NCBI GenBank assembly: GCA_903914045.1
Contig: CAIWNO010000431.1
Location: 1 to 7,040 of the forward strand
Length of the DNA: 7,040 nucleotides
Origin: an uncultured bacterium
GTDB lineage: Bacteria > Planctomycetota > Phycisphaerae > Phycisphaerales > SM1A02
Direction: 5' to 3'
Part shown: piece by piece, positions 1 to 6,059 of the stretch
How the letters are laid out: each line of letters begins with the position of its first letter
Position numbering within the stretch: position 1 is the stretch's first letter
Program-made: the position numbers and the translations under genes
Notes under the pieces: generated by a model
The model's database searches: none
Seen by the model: only the letters and a program-made list of their open reading frames with translations
What the model was told of the DNA's origin: nothing

Positions 1-285
1 CAACAACTTGCTGCTGTTGCGTTCCCACCAATGTTCAATGGTGGAAATCATTGGCGCAATGGCGATACAGAGCAGCAGTACCGCGAATGGAATGCACCCA
101 ACAATCCATGTTGGGCGCGCCGCGACAAGCGCGTACAGATTCTCAGTGTGCGCCGACAGTCCGCGCAAGGCGATCAACGCCGCAAGCGTGGCCGCGACAA
201 TGGCCGCAATAATTGTGAATTTGCCCGCGCGGGCAGAATGAGCCGCATCATGGTTGTGCGTTGTGTTGGGTGATTGAGTCGACAT
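1..285 (-). CDS. N-terminal part of a putative sodium:proton antiporter (NhaD/CitMHS-type permease), cut by the window edge
   Basis: An open frame starts at the ATG at 285-283 on the reverse strand and stays open for 95 codons to the left edge, so the gene is partial. The first 20 or so residues are polar and His/Asn-rich. Two hydrophobic segments follow, at about residues 22-41 and 59-78. After the second comes a Trp-rich amphipathic stretch (EHWWERNSSKLL, residues 84-95). A helix with a PF-x-LLL-x-IAI pattern followed by HWWE-x-N-x-x-KLL recalls the start of NhaD-like/CitMHS_2 Na+/H+ antiporters of the inner membrane; this match is from memory. No strong Shine-Dalgarno sequence precedes the ATG (only a weak AAGAA). 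The gene is transcribed divergently from the SUMF1 gene. The coding call is fairly secure; the exact transporter family needs the missing C-terminal part. Confidence 0.62.
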   Translation of the reverse strand, partial: MSTQSPNTTHNHDAAHSARAGKFTIIAAIVAATLAALIALRGLSAHTENLYALVAARPTWIVGCIPFAVLLLCIAIAPMISTIEHWWERNSSKLL

Positions 286-493
286 GAAAATGAATTCTTA
301 CAGGGCGTTCTAGCCGCATATGTGTATCAACAAGTTCTACCAATAATCATCTGTTTGCGTTATTTGCGTCGTAGAAAGTTTTTTCGCGCACGTGTGGTGA
401 ATGATGTGCGTGGTTGATTCATTCTTGCAGCGTCCATAGCGCAGTTGTCGCTATTGTGTTGCTGAATTTGTCATTTCAAGTCACAATACTTCA
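286..493. other. Divergent intergenic region
   Basis: This 208-base non-coding stretch lies between two divergently transcribed genes and should hold both promoters. I found no -35/-10 pair close enough to consensus to call on either strand. It contains a tandem TTTGCGT word (354-360 and 363-369, 9-base period) and a 6-base inverted repeat at 436-454. No small gene or RNA was recognised. Confidence 0.5.
436..454. repeat. Short inverted repeat upstream of the SUMF1 gene
   Basis: ATAGCG at 436-441 is matched by CGCTAT at 449-454 around a 7-base centre, giving a perfect 6-base dyad that ends 39 bases before the ATG at 494. It could be an operator or a small hairpin in the leader. A dyad of this size can also occur by chance, so only the sequence symmetry is certain. 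Confidence 0.3.
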
Positions 494-1315
494 ATGATAT
501 TTGAGCGGATCTGCGCCATTTCATGCGCGTTCATTCTCCAAGGCGCTGGCTTCGTTTTGCCAAACGATCCTGTCGTATTGACAACCAAGTTCGCCATCAG
601 TGGCACCGCGCTTGAAATTGAATTGTTGCCCATCAACATTGCCGCGCACGCCAATGTCTTGCTTGGAAAGACCGAAGTGCCTTGGGAATTGCTTGACGCG
701 TTTGTATTTTCGCGCGACGCCGGTAGCGGACCCGCGCAAGCCGACGCCATTGCGCGTCCAAGCAAACCGTACATTTCCATGGACCGCGGGTTTGGCCACG
801 CGGGGTTTCCTGCAATTTCCGTGAGCGAAGAAAATGCCAAACTTTTTTGCGTGTGGCTTAGCGCCAAGACCGGCAAAAAGTTTCGTCTACCCACGCTGCA
901 AGAGTTTCAAGCAGCGTGCGCGCAAGGTTCTAGCGACGCCGTTCCACTGGATGACATCGCTTGGTACGCCAACAATTCCGCACGCCGAACCCATCGCGTT
1001 GGCAGCAGCAAGCCCATGACCAATGGTTTGTACGACCTCAAAGGCAACGCCGCTGAATGGGTCACCACAAGCGATGGGGCAGGCGTGTTGGTTGGCGGCG
1101 CGTACAACGACTCAGTGGAAAGCGTGAATTGCGCCGCAATTCAAGCATATTCACCAGAGTGGAACGCCACTGATCCACAAATTCCACCTAGTCGTTGGTG
1201 GCTTGCCGACGGTTCTTTCGCCGGGTTTCGAGTGGCATGTGAAGTATCTTCGCCAGCAGCCACAATTCCAGCCGCCAGTACTCCACAAGAAACCAAGCCC
1301 AGCCCCGTGAAATAA
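494..1315 (+). CDS. SUMF1/formylglycine-generating-enzyme-fold protein, probably exported and probably not an active FGE
   Basis: This 273-residue protein carries one FGE-sulfatase (SUMF1, C-type-lectin-like) domain over most of its length. Landmarks are EVPWELLDAF (61-70), PAISVSEENAKLFCVWLS with RLPT (106-134), AWYANNS (156-162), the core GLYDLKGNAAEWV (178-190), VGGAYND (200-206) and GFRVA (244-248). The segment from RPSKPY (88-93) to PAISVS, and SRWW (233-236), resemble planctomycete/verrucomicrobial SUMF1 proteins. Residues 6-22 are hydrophobic and may be a weak signal peptide, though no clear cleavage site is visible. Active aerobic FGE uses two cysteines five residues apart after the GGS block. 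Here only Cys213 sits in that region, with no partner, so formylglycine synthesis is unlikely; a ligand-binding or unknown role is inferred. The ATG at 494 is the only start: upstream codons back to the in-frame TAG at 437 contain no ATG, GTG or TTG. No Shine-Dalgarno is visible. The tail is Ala/Pro/Thr-rich. No sulfatase gene is nearby. Confidence 0.85.
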   Translation: MIFERICAISCAFILQGAGFVLPNDPVVLTTKFAISGTALEIELLPINIAAHANVLLGKTEVPWELLDAFVFSRDAGSGPAQADAIARPSKPYISMDRGFGHAGFPAISVSEENAKLFCVWLSAKTGKKFRLPTLQEFQAACAQGSSDAVPLDDIAWYANNSARRTHRVGSSKPMTNGLYDLKGNAAEWVTTSDGAGVLVGGAYNDSVESVNCAAIQAYSPEWNATDPQIPPSRWWLADGSFAGFRVACEVSSPAATIPAASTPQETKPSPVK

Positions 1316-1411
1316 TGCACACCCTATTGTCACAATCAACCATACTGTTCAAGCTTCACTTTCAAATTATCTGCGATTAAGTTTCAGTTTGTCGCCGTAT
1401 ACACCAACATC

Positions 1412-1416
1412 AGGAG
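1412..1416 (+). promoter_or_regulatory. Shine-Dalgarno site of the oxidoreductase gene
   Basis: AGGAG lies 6 bases before the ATG at 1423. It fixes that start and is one of only two clear ribosome-binding sites in the window. Confidence 0.75.
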
Positions 1417-1422
1417 TCTCGC

Positions 1423-2730
1423 ATGCAACAGCCCAACGAAAAAAGTTTTCAGCGTAGACAATTCATCCACACCGCGGCCATGGTTGGCGCCGCGGCCATC
1501 GCCGCGCCCGTGCTTGGTCGAGTGCTCACTCAGGCCGCCGGTAGTAGCCAAATTAAAGTGGCGCTGATTGGGTGTGGTGGCCGCGGCACTGGCGCCGCGG
1601 AGCAAGCGTTGAAAGCCGATCCCGGAGTTGTGATTTGGGTCATGGCCGACACATTCGCCGACCGCATTGAAAGCGCGCACGCGGAACTTGCAAAACGTCC
1701 AGAAGGTTCGCGCGTCATGGTTCCACCAGAGCGTCGCTTCACTGGCTTTGACGCAGGCAAGTTGGCGTGCGCCAGCGATGTGGACGTGGTGATTCTGGCA
1801 ACCGCTCCATACTTTCGCCCCATGCATTTGCGCGCCGCGGTGGACGCGGGCAAAAATATTTTCTGCGAGAAGCCCATGTTCACCGACGCCGCTGGCGCGC
1901 AAATTGTCATTCAGTGCATCGAAGACGCACGCGCCAAAAAGCTGCAGTTTATGAGCGGTTTTTGCTGGCGTTACTCGTTGCCAGAGCGGGAGACTTTCAT
2001 GCGCATTCGCGGCGGCGACATTGGCGAAGTGTTGGCCATGCACAGCGATTACCTCACCAGTCCCTTGGGAACAAAGCCGCGCAAGCCAGAGTGGAGCGAC
2101 ATGGAATTTCAACTTCGCAATTGGCAACATCATGTCTGGCTTTCCGGCGACTTTATTGTGGAGCAGGCCATTCACAGCATTGACAAAATAAATTGGGCCT
2201 TTGGCAACGAGCCGCCAACGCGTTGCACTGCGACAGGCGGTCGTGGCCTGCGTGAAAATATTCCTGAACTTGGCGATGTCTATGACCACTTCGCCGTCGT
2301 CTACGAGTGGCCGCGCAATCGCCGCGCGACATTGATCTGCCGCCAGCAAGATAATTGCTTCAACGAGAATGTCGACACTGTTCTAGGCAGCAAGGGAAGC
2401 GCCTTCATCAATGGCTGGGGACCAACCCACGAGATCATTGGCGAACATCCCTGGAGCTATCCGCCAGATGGATCAAATCCAAACATGTATCAGACCGAGC
2501 ATGACGAGTTCTACAAAGCGCTTCGTAGTGGCAAGCGCATTGATGATGGAAACTTTGTGGTCAACTCATGTCGCATGGCGCTCATGGGCCGCATGGCTGC
2601 ATACACGGGTCAAGATGTGACCTGGGATCAAGTGGTCAACAGCAAGGAAAACCTTGGTCCCGACAAACTTGAAATGGGCAACGCGCCGCCGCCAGTTATT
2701 CGGGTGCCAGGAAAAACAAAATTAATTTAA
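1423..2730 (+). CDS. Tat-exported Gfo/Idh/MocA family oxidoreductase
   Basis: A 435-residue NAD(P)-dependent dehydrogenase of the glucose-fructose oxidoreductase/inositol dehydrogenase/MocA family, which typically oxidises sugars or polyols. Residues 9-32 form a twin-arginine signal: FQRRQFI, then an Ala-rich hydrophobic stretch. This implies export of the folded, cofactor-loaded enzyme to the periplasm. The Rossmann fold follows, with the dinucleotide-binding loop GCGGRG at 50-55. The family EKP motif is at 149-151, FCWRY at 180-184, and a likely catalytic His/Asp pair in the helix QAIHSIDKINW (His251, Asp254). The C-terminal part keeps the subfamily blocks YDHFAVVYEW, CRQQ and GRMAAYTGQDVTW. 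Length and motif order match the large planctomycete paralogue family of secreted Gfo/Idh/MocA proteins; the substrate cannot be read from sequence. It lies 107 bases after the SUMF1 gene on the same strand with its own AGGAG site, and ends convergently 36 bases from apbE. Confidence 0.93.
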   Translation: MQQPNEKSFQRRQFIHTAAMVGAAAIAAPVLGRVLTQAAGSSQIKVALIGCGGRGTGAAEQALKADPGVVIWVMADTFADRIESAHAELAKRPEGSRVMVPPERRFTGFDAGKLACASDVDVVILATAPYFRPMHLRAAVDAGKNIFCEKPMFTDAAGAQIVIQCIEDARAKKLQFMSGFCWRYSLPERETFMRIRGGDIGEVLAMHSDYLTSPLGTKPRKPEWSDMEFQLRNWQHHVWLSGDFIVEQAIHSIDKINWAFGNEPPTRCTATGGRGLRENIPELGDVYDHFAVVYEWPRNRRATLICRQQDNCFNENVDTVLGSKGSAFINGWGPTHEIIGEHPWSYPPDGSNPNMYQTEHDEFYKALRSGKRIDDGNFVVNSCRMALMGRMAAYTGQDVTWDQVVNSKENLGPDKLEMGNAPPPVIRVPGKTKLI

Positions 2731-2766
2731 ATACTGATTTCGGCGCGTGCGCAAATCCAAGCGAAT

Positions 2767-3759
2767 TCATTGCCCAATCGATTGCAATCCGCCATCGTGC
2801 TCCAAACGTTCGATGGAAATATGCGCGTCTGGAAATTTTTTCGCGAAGTCCTTTAGTTGCTCCACGCTCATCACGCACGCAATCGTTGCAATGGCGTCCG
2901 CTGTGGTTGCGTCATTGGCGATCACCATTGATTGGCGCGGCGACTCAATTGGCCGGCCATTCTTTGGATCAAGAATGTGCGACAGCGTTTTTCCATTAAT
3001 GTGTCCAGGTTGCCCGCGGTCACCACTGACGCACAGCGCCTGATTGCGTAGAAGAATAATGCGTGGCAGTTCACTTTCAAATTCGGGATCAACTTGCACA
3101 ACCCAACCAGTCGTTTGTGGCGGCGCATCGCTGGCAAGAATGTCGCCACTGATATCAATCAGCGCGCAAGTCATATCGCGCGTGCGCAACACCTGCATGG
3201 CCGCGTCCGCCGCCAAGCCTTGGCCAATGGCGCCAAAGTCAAATTGAATGTCGGCAATATCAAATGTCACCGTGTGGGTTGGCTCATTCCAATGCATGTG
3301 CGCGCATCCAGAATGGTTCAGGGCGTCCGCAATTACCGCGTCGCTTGGCATGCTTGATTCACGAAACGCCGCGCGCCATACTTTGGTCAAGCGCCCAAGC
3401 GCGCAATCAAAAGCACCAGATGAAGAAAGATTGAATTCAAGCGATTTTGCAATGGCTTTGGCCAAACGCGCTTGCACTGTGGCGGGTTGATCGGCCAACG
3501 TGGGAAGTTTGGAAACTTCCGAGTCGGCCATGTAATCACTTAACGCCATGTCCCACGCCGCAATTTCATCAAACGCGGCGCGCGCCGCGGAAGTGGCGTG
3601 TGCTTCGTGCTGCGCATACAAGGTGATCTTGACCTTGGCGCCCATGTGAATTTCTTCAAAGTGAAATCGCGTTGGCGCTATTGCTTGTGTTGGTGACTCG
3701 CATCCAAGACAAATGCTCACACAGACGGCGAACATGAATGTGCGCAATGTGTCATTCAT
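2767..3759 (-). CDS. apbE: ApbE-family FAD:protein FMN transferase, predicted lipoprotein
   Basis: From the ATG at 3759 this is a 330-residue protein. ApbE enzymes use Mg2+ and FAD to attach FMN covalently to a Thr/Ser of exported flavoproteins such as Rnf/Nqr subunits. Residues 1-19 are a short signal ending in ICLG before Cys20, so it is probably a lipoprotein anchored facing the periplasm, although Cys at the -3 position of the lipobox is unusual. Family blocks in order are SDYMADSEVSKL (74-85), GAFDCALGRLTKVW (115-128), FDFGAIGQGLAAD (173-185), IDISGD (201-206), SGD (245-247), HILDPKNGRPI (261-271) and the metal-site block TTADAIAT (285-292). Departures from consensus are Gln for the usual Lys before Gly in the third block, and Asn for Thr in the HI-DP-TG block. 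An in-frame TTG at 3777 would add 6 residues, but the ATG gives the better signal peptide; neither has a Shine-Dalgarno. No FMN-binding-domain substrate protein is visible nearby. Confidence 0.9.
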   Translation of the reverse strand: MNDTLRTFMFAVCVSICLGCESPTQAIAPTRFHFEEIHMGAKVKITLYAQHEAHATSAARAAFDEIAAWDMALSDYMADSEVSKLPTLADQPATVQARLAKAIAKSLEFNLSSSGAFDCALGRLTKVWRAAFRESSMPSDAVIADALNHSGCAHMHWNEPTHTVTFDIADIQFDFGAIGQGLAADAAMQVLRTRDMTCALIDISGDILASDAPPQTTGWVVQVDPEFESELPRIILLRNQALCVSGDRGQPGHINGKTLSHILDPKNGRPIESPRQSMVIANDATTADAIATIACVMSVEQLKDFAKKFPDAHISIERLEHDGGLQSIGQ

Positions 3760-3796
3760 TATTTTGCTTAGACGCAAGATTGAAGCAGGCAGCGAA

Positions 3797-3826
3797 ATTA
3801 AAATAACACGATCACATTGCAGTCAA
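3797..3826 (-). promoter_or_regulatory. Candidate sigma-70-type promoter for apbE
   Basis: Reading the reverse strand, TTGACT (3826-3821, 5 of 6 to TTGACA) and TTTAAT (3802-3797, 5 of 6 to TATAAT) are separated by 18 bases. They lie entirely in the 79-base gap between the phosphatase stop and the apbE ATG. Transcription would begin near 3790, leaving a leader of about 30 bases. This suggests apbE can be transcribed apart from the signalling genes. It is a consensus match only. Confidence 0.42.
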
Positions 3827-3838
3827 TGCAAACAAGGC

Positions 3839-5029
3839 TCACGGCTTGTATGTCACCTCAAGCAAACTCACATCGTCCACAAAGTGCGGACCGCCTTGAG
3901 CCGCCTGGCCCCACGTCACCATTTGCTCAAGCGCGTCGGGCTTGGTGTGTAGTTTGCCAACCTGCGCAATGTAATCCTCAAGTGAAGTCATGCTTAAGTC
4001 CGGCTTGGTGATTTCAAATATTCCATCGCTATACACAAACAATTTGGAGTTCGGCTTCAATGTCATCTCGCTTGAGTCATACGGAATCCCAGTGGCCGCG
4101 CCAATCATCAAACCTTGAGAGGCAAGTTGCGTAATCGAACCATCTGGTCCAACTAAAACAGCGGGGGGATGGCCGCCGCCGCACCATTTGATGGTGCCCG
4201 CATCAACATCAAGAATGCCGTACCACAGCGTGAAGAACATGTCATTGTGCTCCGCCATTGGATACAGATCATTCAAGCCTTCCAACACCGCGGCGGGATC
4301 GCGCATGTCGCGTCCAGGAATTCCGCCGCCTTTAATAGTGTTCATCGCGCTCACGCCAAGCAACGCGGGACCAACTCCATGTCCGCACACATCAAGCAAA
4401 TAAATCGCCAAGCGCGACTCATCAAGCCAGTGGTAGCCGAACGCGTCGCCACCCAAACTTTCGCTGGGAACAAATTTCCATTTTGTGGTTGCCGTGCCAT
4501 TGGTCAGCGGTTCGGGCAACAGCGAGCGCACATATTCCGCCGCGCGTTTGGCTTCCTCTTGCAAATGTTTTTCGCTGGCGGCAAGCGCGGCGTAGGCGGC
4601 ATTGCGCTCCATGGCGGCCTTGTATCCATTCGAATGATGCTTAATGCGAGCGATCAACTCAACCGGATCCGGCAATTTCACAAGGTAATCATTGGCTCCC
4701 AATTCAAACGCCTTGGCCTTGGTCAGCGCTTCTTCGCGCGATGAAAGAACCACCAACGGGGTCTCCGTCAGCGCGGCGTGTTTGCGATAATCAGTCACCA
4801 ATGTCAAGCCATCGATATTCGGCATGACCAAATCTTGAAGTATGACTGTTGGTTTTAAAGTCAATGCCATCTCCACGGCCTTGGTTCCATCGCTGCAATA
4901 ATGAAACTCCCATGTCGGCTGGGATTGCAGCATTTTGTGCACTGCGCCAGCGATAATGGCTTGATCATCCACCAAGAGAACAACGGTTTTGAAAGCGGCC
5001 ACAGGGTGGTTGGATGCTGAATTAGACAT
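3839..5029 (-). CDS. WspR-like response regulator with PP2C/SpoIIE phosphatase output
   Basis: This 396-residue cytoplasmic protein has a receiver domain (about 14-130), a helical, probably coiled-coil linker (134-170) and a PP2C-type Ser/Thr phosphatase domain (about 180-394). In the receiver the acidic pair is Asp21-Asp22, the phosphoacceptor is Asp66 (VILQDLVMP), and Ser96 and Lys118 complete the site, so it should be phosphorylatable. The receiver and start of the linker (LLVDDQA, FHYC, KPTVILQDLVMP, GANDYLVKLPD) closely recall WspR of Pseudomonas, yet there is no GGDEF domain. The phosphatase has GGD (Asp195), DVCGHG (Asp213), GGHPP (285-289), YSDG (Asp335) and VDD (Asp385-386), so all expected metal-binding aspartates are present. 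Phosphorylation by the upstream CheA probably controls phosphatase activity; the substrate, perhaps a STAS anti-sigma antagonist, is not in the window. The ATG at 5029 overlaps the cheB end by 8 bases and lacks a Shine-Dalgarno, suggesting translational coupling. A TTG at 5077 would add 16 residues encoded inside cheB and is less likely. Confidence 0.93.
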   Translation of the reverse strand: MSNSASNHPVAAFKTVVLLVDDQAIIAGAVHKMLQSQPTWEFHYCSDGTKAVEMALTLKPTVILQDLVMPNIDGLTLVTDYRKHAALTETPLVVLSSREEALTKAKAFELGANDYLVKLPDPVELIARIKHHSNGYKAAMERNAAYAALAASEKHLQEEAKRAAEYVRSLLPEPLTNGTATTKWKFVPSESLGGDAFGYHWLDESRLAIYLLDVCGHGVGPALLGVSAMNTIKGGGIPGRDMRDPAAVLEGLNDLYPMAEHNDMFFTLWYGILDVDAGTIKWCGGGHPPAVLVGPDGSITQLASQGLMIGAATGIPYDSSEMTLKPNSKLFVYSDGIFEITKPDLSMTSLEDYIAQVGKLHTKPDALEQMVTWGQAAQGGPHFVDDVSLLEVTYKP

Positions 5030-6059
5030 GGTTCGGTTTAGGCTTTCTTGTAAGAGCGACTTGAATGGCTGGACCAATAAGTTCTATGGCAAGCACTTGC
5101 TCCGCGGCAAGGCATTGCACGGCTGCGCCAGGCATTCCCCAGACAATACTGGTTGCGGCGTCTTGCGCAATGGTGGCCCAGCCAGATTTTCGCAGCGCCA
5201 ACAATCCTGCGGCGCCGTCCCTTCCCATGCCAGTCAGCAACGCGGCCACGCCACATAATTTTGTGCTAGCGGCGCCAAGCATAAGCGAGTCCACGCTTGG
5301 TTTGTGAAGCGCATCCATGGGAACATCTGTTTCAATGAACACGCCAGCGGATGTGATTTGCAAATGTCTATCCGACGAAGCCACGGACACGCTTCCGGCC
5401 ACCGCGCGATCGCCTGGCAACGCCGCACGCACCGCGAAGCCCGTCTCATGGCTTAACCAATTTCTAAATCCTGGCACAAACGCGGTGTCCAAATGTTGAA
5501 CAATGACCACGGCAAAATGTATGGGTTGCTTGAAGGATCGAAGAACAGTGGCCAAGGCTTGCGGCCCACCCGTGCTTGCGCCCAAAATAACAATTGGTGT
5601 GGCGCAGGAGTGATCGCTGGCATGCGCTTTGTGAATGACATTGCTGGCTATGGGCTTCATAACAATGCGTTGATTGCGTCGAATTTGCTCTATTTTGGCT
5701 CGTAAACGATCCCCGCCCGAGCCATCAAGCGATTGCTCAAAGCGCGGCGTTTCAACCGCGTCAAGCGCGCCGGCCCCAAGGGCCTCAAACACGCGGCTGG
5801 CATTTCCTTCAATGGTGGCGGTGACCACAAGAATTGGACAGGGAGTCTTGCGCATAATTTGGCGCGTGGCCTCCACGCCATCCATCTTGGGCATAATCAA
5901 GTCCATTAAAATTAAATCCGGTTTATTGGCGGCGCATTTGGCCACGGCCTCTTCACCATCCAAGGCGGTCCACGCCAAGGTGACATTGGGCATGCCTTGC
6001 ACAATATGTGTCAGCGCATGCAACGCGATTTTCAAATCATTCACAATCCCAATGTTCAC
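5022..6059 (-). CDS. cheB: Chemotaxis-type protein-glutamate methylesterase CheB, WspF-like
   Basis: A 345-residue CheB with an N-terminal receiver (about 1-125) and a C-terminal methylesterase domain (about 153-337). It demethylates, and in many bacteria deamidates, glutamates of chemoreceptors in the cytoplasm to reset signalling. The catalytic triad is visible: Ser162 in GASTGG, His189 in VQHLD and Asp281 in GMGRDGA. ATSIVWGMPGAAV (302-314) is the typical C-terminal signature. The receiver phosphoacceptor is Asp53 (LMDLIMP), but it begins GIVND, with a single acid (Asp8), and the usual Lys position is Glu103 (GALDAVETP). Both traits, as I recall, are typical of the WspF branch. The GTG start at 6059 is fixed by a GAGG site 7 bases upstream and by the 4-base GTGA overlap with the kinase stop codon. 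The gene overlaps the next one by 8 bases, so all three form one operon. Confidence 0.95.
   Translation of the reverse strand: MNIGIVNDLKIALHALTHIVQGMPNVTLAWTALDGEEAVAKCAANKPDLILMDLIMPKMDGVEATRQIMRKTPCPILVVTATIEGNASRVFEALGAGALDAVETPRFEQSLDGSGGDRLRAKIEQIRRNQRIVMKPIASNVIHKAHASDHSCATPIVILGASTGGPQALATVLRSFKQPIHFAVVIVQHLDTAFVPGFRNWLSHETGFAVRAALPGDRAVAGSVSVASSDRHLQITSAGVFIETDVPMDALHKPSVDSLMLGAASTKLCGVAALLTGMGRDGAAGLLALRKSGWATIAQDAATSIVWGMPGAAVQCLAAEQVLAIELIGPAIQVALTRKPKPNHV

Noticed and set aside
481..894. A 137-codon reverse-strand frame over the SUMF1 gene start
   Set aside because: No motif, and it conflicts with the strongly supported SUMF1 domain on the plus strand.
1327..1355. TTGTCA (1327-1332) as the -35 of a promoter for the oxidoreductase
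   Set aside because: No acceptable -10 hexamer exists at 16-18 bases spacing.
1384..2349. A 321-codon open frame on the reverse strand opposite the oxidoreductase
   Set aside because: It shows no recognisable domain, and lies almost wholly antisense to a gene with full family motifs and a good ribosome-binding site. It is best explained by codon bias of the true gene.
2731..2766. GC-rich dyad (GCGC-GT-GCGC, 2743-2752) as a terminator between convergent genes
   Set aside because: The loop would be only 2 bases, the stem is 4 pairs and no T-run follows on either strand, so a terminator is not supported.
3760..3777. TTG start for apbE, adding 6 residues
   Set aside because: There is no ribosome-binding site, and the ATG at 3759 yields a more typical lipoprotein signal. 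It remains possible.
4169..4744. A 191-codon plus-strand frame opposite the phosphatase gene
   Set aside because: No family resemblance; it is a shadow of the receiver-PP2C coding strand.
3839..5029. Hidden GGDEF or cyclic-di-GMP inhibitory site in the WspR-like protein
   Set aside because: No GGDEF/GGEEF or cyclase blocks were found after the linker; the whole C-terminal half is accounted for by PP2C motifs.
5030..5077. Upstream TTG start for the receiver-PP2C gene, adding 16 residues
   Set aside because: The extra residues would be encoded by the cheB 3' end with no Shine-Dalgarno. The ATG at 5029 places the receiver at the usual distance from the N-terminus.
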